Source of the DNA: Hyphomicrobiales bacterium | GTDB lineage: Bacteria; Pseudomonadota; Alphaproteobacteria; Rhizobiales; MH13 | Direction: 5' to 3' | NCBI GenBank assembly: GCA_017642935.1 | Contig: JAEPOK010000001.1 | Span: 558,001-622,000 of the forward strand | DNA: 64,000 nt | Part shown: piece by piece, positions 26,901-37,039 of the stretch | Layout of the letters: every line of letters starts with the position of its first letter | Numbering within the stretch: position 1 is the first letter of the stretch | Position numbers and translations under genes: made by a program | Notes under the pieces: generated by a model | Databases searched by the model: none | What the model saw: the letters and a program-made list of their open reading frames with translations, nothing else | Told to the model about the DNA's origin: nothing

Positions 26901-29466
26901 CGTTGACGTGGCTGGCAAGGCTGGTCGCAGCCTGGTCGATCCGGCCGGTGATGCTGCTGGACGTTTCCTCAACCTGATTGGTGAGGTTGGTCGTGCTTTC
27001 ATCAACGCGGATAACAAGGCCGATCGCGGTCTGATCGACGCGATTAACCAGCCCTGTGGCGGTTTTTTCCAACTGATCGACGAAGCCGTCGGCTGTGTCG
27101 ACAACGCGGTTATTCAGTTCGCTGGCGACACCAATGATGCGCTCTTCGGTGCTGCCTGTGACATCCTGCAGCGACTGCATAAGCGTGTCTGAGCGTTCGT
27201 TCAGCGCATCGATCAGGCTGGTCGTGCGGGTGTCCATGGCCTCCAGATAGCCATTGGTGTCGGTCGTAATGCGATCAACCAGCGTGTCGGAAAGGGCGTT
27301 CATGCGGCTTTCGACGCCGGAATTGGCGTCGGTGAGCACGCTCATGAAGCGCTGGGTGCGGTCGTTCAACGTCTCCAGGTAATCGCGGGTGGACGTGTTG
27401 ATGTGTTCGGCCAACACAGCAGAGCGCTCGCCAAGAACAGCGCTTGCTTCGGCTGCGGCACGGTCGATGCTTTCCTCAAGCGCGGTGCGCTGGTTAAGGA
27501 ACGAGGCTTCGATGGCACCGGATCGGTCAGCCAGCGCCAGGTCGATGGACTGCGCTTTGTCGTCCAGCAGTGCGCGGATGGCGTCGGCTCGCGTGTGCAT
27601 CTGCTCATCGAGCGCAGCGGTACGATCATCGAGCGCGGAAACCAGCGCATCGCTGTCAGATTTCAGGATATTGGCATATTCTTCAGCGCGCTGCGTGAAG
27701 GCGAGGCCAAGGTTTTCGCCCTGTTCCAAAACGATCTGCACAACGCGCTCGCCAACCGCCTGCACCTTATCGGTGAGGTCGCCGGTCCCAGTCTTGATCA
27801 AATCTTCAACCGCATCGCGGCCCTGGGCAAGGCGCATATCGACCAGATCAAGGTCGCGCATAATGCTTGTTTCGATGGTGCTGCTGGTGTCGTCAGCTGT
27901 CTTGCGCAACTCTTCAAGCTTGGCATCGACAGACGTGATAAGTGATTGAGCAGAAAGCTCAAATCCGTCTCGTAGCTCAACGCCACGTTCCACAACGGCG
28001 TCGTGCAGACGTTCCGCGGATGCTTCCATACGCTGGGCGAGGGCACCACCTTGTTCGGTGATGCTGTCAGAGATTTGCGTGCCGGCTTCATCCAGCTTGG
28101 CGGTGATCGCCGTGCCGCGCAGCTCCATGTCGATAAGCAGCGAATCGGCGGTGGTTTTCAGCGTTGTGGTCACGTCCTCGGCACGCACGGCGAAATTCTC
28201 GGTGACCGAATGGCTGGTTTCTTCAAGCTCGCGGGTCACATTGTTACCGCGCTGCTCGAATTCGGTGACGATCGCACTGGTCGTGGACGCCAGATCAGCG
28301 GAGATCGTGGCCGAGCGATCTTTCAGCACCGTGTCAACTTCTGCTGATTTTTCAGTGATTTCGCGCACGATATCGCCGCCGATGATGGCCAGCTTGTCGG
28401 ACACATCAAGGCCGGTCGAGGAAAGCTGTTCGACCAGACGATCACCGTGCGACTGCAAGGTGTCACTCATCGTTTCACCAGCCTGCGACAGTGCGTTGGT
28501 GATCTGCGAGGCTTTGTCGGCCAGGCTGTGCGCGACGGTTGAGCCGGTTTCAGCAAGCGATTGTGTCAGCGCGTCGGATGCTGTCAGAAGATCGGCGTTC
28601 AAACGGTCGTGCGAGGAGGAAATGGCCTCGCGCACCTTCTCGGCGTTGAGAAGAATGTCCTGACGTTCGCTGGTCAACTGGCCTAGCAGAGTACGCAGCT
28701 TGGTTTCATTGTCGGAATAGGCCCGTTCCAGGTTGGCGACTTCGCCCTGGACCATCGATTCAAGTTCGCCGGCGCGTGCAAGCGCGCGTTCTACGCCGTC
28801 ACCCATCGCAGCGACTTCGCGGCGGATTGCTTGGCTGACCGACAAAACCTGTTCTTTGGCCAGTTCATCGGGCTGCGCCATGCGCATGGTGACGTTCGCC
28901 ATCGATTTGGCAACGATGCGCAATTCGGCTGCGCGATAGACCAGGAACGCGATGGTGAAAAACAGGAGGACCGGCGCGAAGGCACCGATTGCGTAGGCGA
29001 TAAATCCAGGCGAGGTCAGTGTTGCGCCGTCGCTGAGCAGGGCACCTGCGCTGGTGTTGAAGAGGGCCGGCGCAAGAAGCGCCGCCGCAGCAACCCAGAT
29101 GGCGCTGGCGCTGGCGGCGAAAACGTAAGGCGTGTTGGCCGGGCGACGCTGCAATTCATAGACCAAGGCGCTGGTGGCGCGGCGATCATCATTGGCCGGT
29201 GGGCGGCGTTCGCGAAGGCGTTGATCGTCGGCGGCCTCGCGCGCTGTCGGCGCATCATCCTCACCAACCGGCGTTGCCAATGGATCGCCCAGCACATCAT
29301 CGGCGCGCGGCATGCGTGCAGCGGTGCGGCCAGATGTTTGCTGTGCTGACGTTTTGTCCGCGTCGTCCGATGCGCCATCAAAGCCGTCGTCTGCGAAGTC
29401 GATGGCCAGGGCCTCTTCGACCGCGTCAAGCGCCGCCTTGTTTGCTTCGGATGGTTTCTTCGCCAT
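23989..29466 (-). CDS. rgsE: Giant membrane-anchored coiled-coil polar growth protein (GPR/RgsE-like)
   Basis: A 1825-residue protein. An acidic/basic cytosolic N-terminus (1-112) is followed by two membrane helices (about 113-136 and 155-177) and then about 1,500 residues of almost uninterrupted helix with ApoA-like 11-residue periodicity. The clearest tandem lies at 26767-27063. A conserved C-terminal segment of about 120 residues follows (DERAYAQQWDSYLAG, RRIYTLNGQQVFDDIRRQIG). The architecture and motifs fit Growth Pole Ring protein of Agrobacterium and RgsE of Sinorhizobium, which form a ring at the growing pole and are needed for polar growth. It is slightly shorter than the roughly 2,100-residue Agrobacterium protein. 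Monocistronic and divergent from an Hpt gene. Confidence 0.85.
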   Translation of the reverse strand: MAKKPSEANKAALDAVEEALAIDFADDGFDGASDDADKTSAQQTSGRTAARMPRADDVLGDPLATPVGEDDAPTAREAADDQRLRERRPPANDDRRATSALVYELQRRPANTPYVFAASASAIWVAAAALLAPALFNTSAGALLSDGATLTSPGFIAYAIGAFAPVLLFFTIAFLVYRAAELRIVAKSMANVTMRMAQPDELAKEQVLSVSQAIRREVAAMGDGVERALARAGELESMVQGEVANLERAYSDNETKLRTLLGQLTSERQDILLNAEKVREAISSSHDRLNADLLTASDALTQSLAETGSTVAHSLADKASQITNALSQAGETMSDTLQSHGDRLVEQLSSTGLDVSDKLAIIGGDIVREITEKSAEVDTVLKDRSATISADLASTTSAIVTEFEQRGNNVTRELEETSHSVTENFAVRAEDVTTTLKTTADSLLIDMELRGTAITAKLDEAGTQISDSITEQGGALAQRMEASAERLHDAVVERGVELRDGFELSAQSLITSVDAKLEELRKTADDTSSTIETSIMRDLDLVDMRLAQGRDAVEDLIKTGTGDLTDKVQAVGERVVQIVLEQGENLGLAFTQRAEEYANILKSDSDALVSALDDRTAALDEQMHTRADAIRALLDDKAQSIDLALADRSGAIEASFLNQRTALEESIDRAAAEASAVLGERSAVLAEHINTSTRDYLETLNDRTQRFMSVLTDANSGVESRMNALSDTLVDRITTDTNGYLEAMDTRTTSLIDALNERSDTLMQSLQDVTGSTEERIIGVASELNNRVVDTADGFVDQLEKTATGLVNRVDQTAIGLVIRVDESTTNLTNQVEETSSSITGRIDQAATSLASHVNETTTNLVNRVEGTTSNLASQVDQATSNLVSTIDNRTQGLTDAMSAVGGDLTTRAEAIDNQLREQIESLSSALQMRTVQLETTVDERLSAFDVKVNQRIEDATTTFVERADQLDGALSNRGREISETLIERTREVAQAFVSGRDDIERAITARIEAVGETVNEQTNNLTDLMANRVADINQLLGDRVMEVSETIKAQGDALESMVNERANTFGETLSTEATNALQGFELQVGSATNALVAAAANVRSAAHDETLVASQQLAERADALREALSNQAGAMESILDDRGQALVGSLESRTSEFARSIHAATQTLQSNVAERERELAETLAGQTDQLAQSLQSATSQLGTVLDSRTKELAGALEERTSTLEHSINAASGSVANVLDTRSQEVAGLIESRTQALADTLDARSQALSDKLEDRRSTLESSITAATESIETVLNSRGHSLLGALDTRTNAFNQSVEAATQLMDSTLEERTRDASANLARARNLLNQDLQELTGQIGSVNSSIEELLSNSAVTLGSMGEVLQEKIARFSTSVQSISNDTATTSEALEKQLEALSGISTEVLSSIVDLSDRFDVHGRALSGASQAILRTTEKLDGSVGTQVTQMDTISESIADRTNRAEQALQLTSERLASTLIDAEERAASLASALSLAADDAAKGVIAQFNSLRETASEESSKASDIVRKTQEEVARELQGGLETAVSAFHSSIEDMRKMTSDMSSELATTRADIRRGVFELPEEARESAAALRQVVNEQVAALKELSSLVSDEGNARDASSRQLQAPAPAPAIASSRGGAQLAEASALSLEDQRVDDDIARSMEDVRQAVAPAVTPASSGGNSDAPSGGWISDLLRRASSDDGKGGPLEDIREQIGDALDERAYAQQWDSYLAGNKASFSRRIYTLNGQQVFDDIRRQIGRDNDLRTAAQEHLTSFEGTLREMASRRASRAETRTLLMSDQGRLYTVLGQALGRFGN
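26767..27063 (-). repeat. Nine tandem 33-base (11-residue) repeats inside the rgsE-like gene
   Basis: Successive hendecads of the form T-x-x-x-L-x-x-x-V-D/E-x, for example TTNLVNRVEG then TTSNLASQVDQ, run in register for nine units. An 11-residue period fits a right-handed coiled coil. Confidence 0.75.
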
Positions 29467-29756
29467 TGATACGCCTCACGCTTTTTGGGCATCCTCACAT
29501 TTGACCGGCTGAAAACTCAGCGCGTTCAAACAGCCACACTTGCCCACATTTCAACGGACAAACTATTCCTTTGACCGTTCAAATTGAAGACACTTACGTC
29601 TCTTTGTTAGCAATTTGTTCATCATAGTTAACGTCACGCAGGAGGCCAGAAGAATCGGTCGGCCGTTAACGCCGATGAAAGGGCTGGGGCGCAGAGTGGT
29701 TAAGGAGAAAGGGTAAGGGCTGGCCGGAATTTCGTGTCAGACAAGGGGACAAGAGG
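29467..29756. other. Divergent intergenic region rgsE-like / Hpt
   Basis: 290 bases without a gene. AT-rich around 29570-29640 with TTAAC half-sites (GTTAACG at 29628 and 29666 neighbourhoods). Promoters for both genes must lie here, but no confident -35/-10 or CtrA N7 box could be read. Confidence 0.4.
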
Positions 29757-30140
29757 ATGGGCGCACACCAAGTGCCGTCGCTGATCGGAACCAGCGAAAA
29801 GGTTGTGGATGGCCAAACGGTTTATCCACCCAAACTGCTCGATCTGGTTCACCTGAGCTGCCAGACATTTGGCGATCCCGAACTTGAGCGCGATGTCTTG
29901 CTGCTCTTTCTCGATCAAGTTGAAAGCACCGGTCGGGCGCTGCGCGCGACGACCAGCGCGGTTGAACGCGGCAGGCTCTATCACCTCGTCAAAGGCAGCG
30001 CACGTGGCGTTGGCGCCTTCCAGCTGGCGGCTCTGGCAGAAGACGGTGAGGACGACCCGCAAGATGATGCCCATCTTGCCGCGACACTCTCTGCGATCGA
30101 GGCCGTTTCGTCTCGCGTCGATGAGCTTTTGGCCATCTGA
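29757..30140 (+). CDS. Orphan histidine phosphotransfer (Hpt) domain protein
   Basis: A 127-residue protein that is essentially one Hpt domain. The phosphoacceptor is H76 in YHLVKGSARGVGAFQLA, the usual HxxKGSA signature on a four-helix bundle. It would relay phosphate between a hybrid kinase and a response regulator; neither is encoded nearby. The start at 29757 has AAGGGGA seven to eight bases upstream. It sits head-to-head with the giant polar-growth gene, which suggests, without proof, a polar or cell-cycle signalling role. Confidence 0.85.
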   Translation: MGAHQVPSLIGTSEKVVDGQTVYPPKLLDLVHLSCQTFGDPELERDVLLLFLDQVESTGRALRATTSAVERGRLYHLVKGSARGVGAFQLAALAEDGEDDPQDDAHLAATLSAIEAVSSRVDELLAI

Positions 30141-30237
30141 CACGCCACATCTTTGAGCATCCTGCGACATCGCAACAAAGACAATGCCGTTTCTGCGCGC
30201 ATTGTTGCGCTTCACAAGGCAAGGTGGGCTTTGTTAG

Positions 30238-30636
<399 letters not shown>

Positions 30637-30661
30637 GCGCCGCAAGCGCCTGTCACCTTAG

Positions 30662-32255
<1,594 letters not shown>

Positions 32256-32259
<4 letters not shown>

Positions 32260-33245
32260 GTCTCGTCCTTCTTCGTTCCGTTTGACCCGCCAAGACCTGC
32301 GATCCCGCGCGTGACTTCACTCAGCGTTGGGCCATTGCCGGCGATATGCGGCATGGGCCGTGTGACGGCGATGGCGGCAATGCCAACACGCGCCGTCAGC
32401 AGGCCGTTGATCACCCCTTCGCCCAAACGGGTGGAAAGCCGCGCAGCAAGCGAGTGGCCAAGCACCTGCGAAACCAATCCTTCAGTCGCCGCGATGCCAC
32501 CAGTGATCGCCAGATGGGCCATCATATGCCGTCCGAGCTTTAGGGCACCCAGGAATCCAGGCCGCGCACCATAGAGTTGGGCAATCTGGCGGGTGAGGGT
32601 GACGCACTGAAACGCTACCATCGCAATGTCCACCAGGGCGCGCGGCGAGAGTGCCGTGACCAGCGACACGCGCCTGGCCGACGTGGAAACCAGTCGTACC
32701 GCCTCACGATCAAGCGGCGCCATCAGCGACTCTTCGGCAATCACAATAAGGTCCTGCGCATCCAGAACGCCGACACGCTGCTGCTCGAAGGTCGCGCGGC
32801 CATGGGCCGTGTTTGGGTGGCTGCGATAGATCGCCGTTACTTGATCAAGGGCCTTGCGCGCCGCCGGTGTATCGTCTTCGTCATAGGCCTTTTGGAAACT
32901 GTCGCGCAGATCATCGAGCTTTTCCAAACGCATGATGGCGCGCGTTTCCTTTGCGATGAAGCCAAGCAGCCCCAGCGCGGCCAAAACCAAAAGGCCAAGG
33001 GCGACCCATCCAAGCGCCGGCTGGCGCTCAAGGAGCGTGCTGACAAAGTTTTCGGCCCATAGAGTCAGGCCAAGCAGGATCAGACCGGCAAAGGCCGAGC
33101 CGAATAAAGCAAGCCAGCGGAACCCGCGTGGCGCTGCCACAGTTTGCGATTGGCCCTCGTCCAATGGCTCGGCAAAAAGCGGCGCCTCGCTTTCCACCTC
33201 GACGGATGTGAGCTCAAGAACTTGCGGTTTGCGGGTTTTGCTCAT
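32256..33245 (-). CDS. ycjF: YcjF/TIGR01620-family (DUF697) membrane protein
   Basis: A 329-residue inner-membrane protein. Two membrane helices (about 44-65 and 78-99) are followed by a cytosolic helical part and a DUF697 domain (about 190-300) with conserved GRHMMAHLAITGGIAATEGL. The family is almost always adjacent to YcjX, as here (36 bases downstream of ycjX). Function is unknown; in E. coli the pair belongs to the phage-shock-linked ycj region. Confidence 0.88.
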
Positions 33246-33281
33246 GATCGATGGGTCACGCGTTGATTTGGCTCAGCCTGA

Positions 33282-34778
33282 TTAGGCAAGCTTGTCGCCG
33301 AGAAGGAACTGCAGGAGCCTGTCGAGCCGGATGTGCGGCAGGCCGGGCTTGGCGGTTGGCCGCGTGTCGAGCTTCGGTGGGCGGAACCGAACGAAACGCA
33401 GCGGATAGGTCTTGGCCGTGGGTCCCATCAGCTTGCCGGGATCGGTCGGTAGATCGCCGGGGAAGATCGCCACTTCGCGCTCACCATCAAAGGTCTGGCC
33501 ATTGATCGTCTCGCCCTTGATCGGCACGCCGGCAACAGCGCCAATGGTGTCGCTGCCGGTTTTGGCGCTGGCCTCGCGTGTGGCGCGAACAGACGCGATG
33601 GCGAGTGTTTCGACCTTGGCGCCGGAGAAAAGTGCTTTTTTGCGCGCGTCGGTGACCAGGTGATCGAGGATCGCCTCCAACTGGTCGTGCTGGCTGTGGT
33701 GAAGATGATCGGCCTTGGTGGCGGCGAAGACGATCTTGTCGATGCGCGGTCCAAACAGCTTGGACAGGATCGAGTTTTCGCCCGCCTTGAAGCAGGCAAG
33801 GATCGCCGAGAGGGCATCGCGCAGATCGCGCATAGCGCCTGGACCGGCATTGATCGCAGCGAGCGTATCGACCAGCACGATCTGGCGGTCCAGACGCGCA
33901 AAATGATCGATGAAAAAGGGTTTGACGACGACCCGTTTATAGGCTTCGAACCGATGCTCCATGGCGCCGTAAAGACTTGATTTGCCGGATTTTCCGTCCA
34001 CCGGTTTGTCGAGCGGCGCGAAGGTGAGGGCCGGCGAGCCTTCAAGCTCACCAGGCATCAAAAAACGGCCGGGCGGGAGCATCGAAAGAGCCGTTTCGCT
34101 CTCTTTGCAGGCGCGCAGATACTGGGTGTAGAGGTCGGCCAGGCGGCTCGCCGTCGGCTCGTCCAGCGCGGCGGCACCATCGGCTTGGCGCATGGCGTCC
34201 AGAAACGGCTGGGCTAGGGCCTTGCGTTCCGGGTCGCGGGCGCGGCTCAAAGCCTCCTTGGAAAAGGTCTCGTAATCCTGATCGAGCAGCGGTAGGTCAA
34301 GCAGCCATTCGCCGGGATAATCGACCAAATCAAGATGCAGGCTGGTGCGGCCCAGCGTTCGCGCCAAGGTCGAGGTCGGCTCAAAGCGCAAGGTCAGACG
34401 AAGCTCAGAGATTTGGCGCGTGGACTTCGGCCAGGTCCGGTTATGCAGCAGATCGTGCACATGCTCTTCCAGCGCGAACCGCGCCACGTCATCGTCCGGC
34501 TGTTGGGTGAGGTTCGCGCCGATCAGACGGCCTGATCGCGACGCCTGAAGGGAGGGCAAATGACCGCCATGCAATAAGGCATGCACCAGTGATGTCAAAA
34601 ACACGGTTTTGCCGGCGCGCGAGAGACCGGTGACGCCAATGCGCAGGCTGGGCGTCGCCAAATCGCCGGCGGTGCTGAGCAGGCTCTGGGCGCCGAGGCG
34701 GACATCGTCAAGAACAGTGAGGTTGGGCAAGCGGGCTGGGTCCGGGTAGGGGGCATGATGCTCGGGCGTAGCCCTCAC
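33282..34778 (-). CDS. ycjX: YcjX-family P-loop GTPase-like protein (DUF463)
   Basis: A 498-residue P-loop protein with Walker A GLSRAGKT (51-58), followed by VFLTSLVHALL and the DYPGEWLLDLPLL segment around the switch region. The downstream FVDTLAAIN-like VLVDTL and AATKADHLHHSQHD correspond to the G4-like base-binding region. Stress-linked YcjX proteins bind GTP. It precedes ycjF in the same direction. The function of the pair in alphaproteobacteria is not known. Confidence 0.9.
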   Translation of the reverse strand: MRATPEHHAPYPDPARLPNLTVLDDVRLGAQSLLSTAGDLATPSLRIGVTGLSRAGKTVFLTSLVHALLHGGHLPSLQASRSGRLIGANLTQQPDDDVARFALEEHVHDLLHNRTWPKSTRQISELRLTLRFEPTSTLARTLGRTSLHLDLVDYPGEWLLDLPLLDQDYETFSKEALSRARDPERKALAQPFLDAMRQADGAAALDEPTASRLADLYTQYLRACKESETALSMLPPGRFLMPGELEGSPALTFAPLDKPVDGKSGKSSLYGAMEHRFEAYKRVVVKPFFIDHFARLDRQIVLVDTLAAINAGPGAMRDLRDALSAILACFKAGENSILSKLFGPRIDKIVFAATKADHLHHSQHDQLEAILDHLVTDARKKALFSGAKVETLAIASVRATREASAKTGSDTIGAVAGVPIKGETINGQTFDGEREVAIFPGDLPTDPGKLMGPTAKTYPLRFVRFRPPKLDTRPTAKPGLPHIRLDRLLQFLLGDKLA

Positions 34779-34810
34779 ATATTTGCCCGCAAGACCGCGA
34801 TTGCAAGCCG

Positions 34811-35362
34811 CTAGCGCTGGTTGAGCAGGTCGCGCGGGCGAATAGTATCACGCAGATCAGCTGTCTGCGGCGCGAGGTCTGACCAGCGCGCAATGGCGCA
34901 TTCGAGTACAACCAGCGTGCCGGTCGGCAGTTTTTCCATCAGCCGTTCCAAGGCATTGGGCTCGGCTGATCCGATCAGCATTTGGCAAAGCTCTTCCAGC
35001 ACCGGGTTGTGGCCGATCAACAGCGCGCGATTGATCGTGTTGGGCAGAGCCCGCAGTAGGCGCAGATAGGCTGCTTCATTGCTGTCGTACAGCGCCGCAG
35101 TGAGCTCGATCTCCGCGGGCGCGGTGAGATTGTCGATGATAGGCAGAAGGGTGGCGCGCGTGCGCTGGGCGATGGAGCAGCCAATCCATTGCGGCTGCCA
35201 GGCGGCGACAAGCGGCGCCATCGCGTCGGCGGCCTGACGGCCACGCTTGTTCAAGGGGCGCTCGATATCGGGGCAATCGGCGTCCTGCCACGACGATTTG
35301 GCGTGGCGCATCAAAAGCAAGGTTTTGCGGCCAGTCACAGGCGCTGTTTCAATCTCGTCCAT
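34811..35362 (-). CDS. SixA-type histidine phosphatase
   Basis: A 183-residue branch-2 histidine phosphatase. The catalytic H20 is in LLLMRHAKSSW, and the second histidine is in LLIGHNPVLEELC. SixA-type proteins remove phosphate from phosphohistidines of Hpt or PTS proteins. ATG at 35362 is chosen over an in-frame TTG at 35368. It lies 32 bases upstream of ycjX on the same strand. An Hpt protein is encoded 5 kb away, but linkage is only suggestive. Confidence 0.87.
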   Translation of the reverse strand: MDEIETAPVTGRKTLLLMRHAKSSWQDADCPDIERPLNKRGRQAADAMAPLVAAWQPQWIGCSIAQRTRATLLPIIDNLTAPAEIELTAALYDSNEAAYLRLLRALPNTINRALLIGHNPVLEELCQMLIGSAEPNALERLMEKLPTGTLVVLECAIARWSDLAPQTADLRDTIRPRDLLNQR

Positions 35363-35429
35363 GCCCAACGCTAGTCCACCCTTGCGCCCTTGGAAAGCTG
35401 GCGGAGCAAGTTCACCTGGTCGGTAAATC

Positions 35430-35455
35430 TTGCCGGGCGCGGCGGGTTTTGCCGG
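35430..35455 (+). promoter_or_regulatory. Paired TTGCCGG elements upstream of flgE (candidate activator sites)
   Basis: TTGCCGGG at 35430-35437 and TTGCCGG at 35449-35455 start 19 bases apart, about 70-90 bases upstream of the sigma54 -24 element. The same word occurs upstream of the other two sigma54-like promoters here. Confidence 0.5.
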
Positions 35456-35520
35456 ATCGGCGTGCGCGGGTAGGGCCTGTTCATTTCTCTATACTATTGA
35501 AAAGTAATAGAAAAAACGTT

Positions 35521-35536
35521 TGGCACGGAAGCTGCA
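35521..35536 (+). promoter_or_regulatory. Sigma54 promoter of the flgE-flgK-flgL operon
   Basis: TGGCACGGAAGCTGCA matches the -24/-12 consensus TGGCAC-N5-TTGCA, with GG and GC separated by exactly 10 bases. It is 75 bases upstream of the flgE start. Confidence 0.88.
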
Positions 35537-35611
35537 AAAGCTTCGACAGTACAAACACGCCCGCGACAACCGGGCAACGATCAACCCAACGGTAAAGGCT
35601 AGGGCACAGTT

Positions 35612-36997
35612 ATGGGTATCTTTGGCGCACTCAACAACGCGGTTTCCGGCTTGCAGTCGCAGGCCTACGCATTGGAGCAGATTTCCGGCAACATCGCGAA
35701 CTCGCAAACCGTCGGCTATAAACGCGCTGAGACGAGTTTTGCCGACATGGTGGCCGATGCTGCGCCATCGCGGCAGGCGCCAGGCGGTGTGACGGCCTCG
35801 ACGCGGGCGACCAATGATGTTCAGGGTTCGGTTCAGCGAAGCGACGTTGAAACTTTCATGGCGATCCAGGGTGACGGTTACTTTGTCGTCGCCCAGCAGA
35901 TCGGCGAGGTTGATAACCGCCCGGTCTTTGATGACACCGATGCTTACACGCGCCGCGGTGATTTTGAGATCGATCGGTCCGGCTATTTGGTGAACGGGGC
36001 AGGATACTTCCTTCAAGGCCTGCCGATTGATCCCACCACCGGTAACCCACAAGGCTCAGCACCGGAAACGGTGCAAATTCAGAGCGATTTCTTGGCCGCT
36101 CTGCCAACAAGCCAGATCGACTACCGCGTCAACTTGGCTCGCTTCCCCCTGACCGCTGACTCCGACCCGGCTGTGGCGGGATCGGAGCTGCTTGATCCTG
36201 TTGATTTCACCAATGATCCGACCGTGATCCCGGCGACTGCGACGGATGGCTTCATTCAGGCCGCTGACGTTCCGGTGTTCCTGCAAAACACTGTGGCTGG
36301 CGGCGCCACGACAGTGTTCGATGAATCCGGCGCGCCTGTGAACATTCAGTTCCGCTGGGCAAAGACCGCATCCGTCGGTAATGGCGATCCGGCTGACCAA
36401 TGGCAGCTCTATTATCTTAGCGATTCCAATGCGTCAGGCACCGATCCTGCTTGGCGCAACACGGGCACCGATTACACCTTTGCGACCGATGGCACGATGA
36501 CCGCACCGGCGGCTGATCCAGTGGTCAACTTCCAGATCAATGGCTCGACGCTGAGTGGCGTGCGTATGCGCCATGACACGGACGGTGTGACGCAGTTCTC
36601 TGATCCGAGCGGCAATGCGCAGCTCACGACCCTAAGCCAGAACGGCTATGGTGCTGGTGAGTTGATTGGCGTCTCGATCTCTGAAGCTGGTCGCGTGGTG
36701 GCTGCCTATTCCAACGGCCAGGTGGTTGATATCGCCGAGGTTGCCATTGCCACCTTCAACGGTGACTCGCAGCTGCGCAAAACCGAAGGCGGCGGGTTTC
36801 TCGCCACCCGTGAATCCGGCGATCCGATCCTCATCGACGCCAGTGATGTCGTGGGCAGCGCCTTGGAGATGTCGAACGTCGATATCTCAAACGAGTTCAC
36901 CAAACTGATCGTCACCCAGCAGGCCTACTCGGCGTCCACCCGCATCGTCTCGGTCTCCGATGAGATGATGCAGGAAGTTCTGGGCATGGTCCGCTAG
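35612..36997 (+). CDS. flgE: Flagellar hook protein FlgE
   Basis: A 461-residue hook subunit. The N-terminal helix (MGIFGALNNAVSGLQSQAYALEQISGNIANSQTVGYK) and C-terminal helix (LIVTQQAYSASTRIVSVSDEMMQEVLGMV) are the paired D0 segments of FlgE, with the variable hook domains between. Subunits are exported by the flagellar type III system and build the hook outside the cell. It is the first gene of flgE-flgK-flgL and lies under a clear sigma54 promoter. Length is within the normal range. Confidence 0.95.
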   Translation: MGIFGALNNAVSGLQSQAYALEQISGNIANSQTVGYKRAETSFADMVADAAPSRQAPGGVTASTRATNDVQGSVQRSDVETFMAIQGDGYFVVAQQIGEVDNRPVFDDTDAYTRRGDFEIDRSGYLVNGAGYFLQGLPIDPTTGNPQGSAPETVQIQSDFLAALPTSQIDYRVNLARFPLTADSDPAVAGSELLDPVDFTNDPTVIPATATDGFIQAADVPVFLQNTVAGGATTVFDESGAPVNIQFRWAKTASVGNGDPADQWQLYYLSDSNASGTDPAWRNTGTDYTFATDGTMTAPAADPVVNFQINGSTLSGVRMRHDTDGVTQFSDPSGNAQLTTLSQNGYGAGELIGVSISEAGRVVAAYSNGQVVDIAEVAIATFNGDSQLRKTEGGGFLATRESGDPILIDASDVVGSALEMSNVDISNEFTKLIVTQQAYSASTRIVSVSDEMMQEVLGMVR

Positions 36998-37039
36998 GGC
37001 CTTTGAACGCGGCCTCGGGTGTAGAGTAAGGGCAGAACG

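Noticed and set aside
26767-27063. 33-base periodicity considered as a CRISPR-like or minisatellite array
   Set aside because: The units are coding hendecads with diverged DNA and no spacers.
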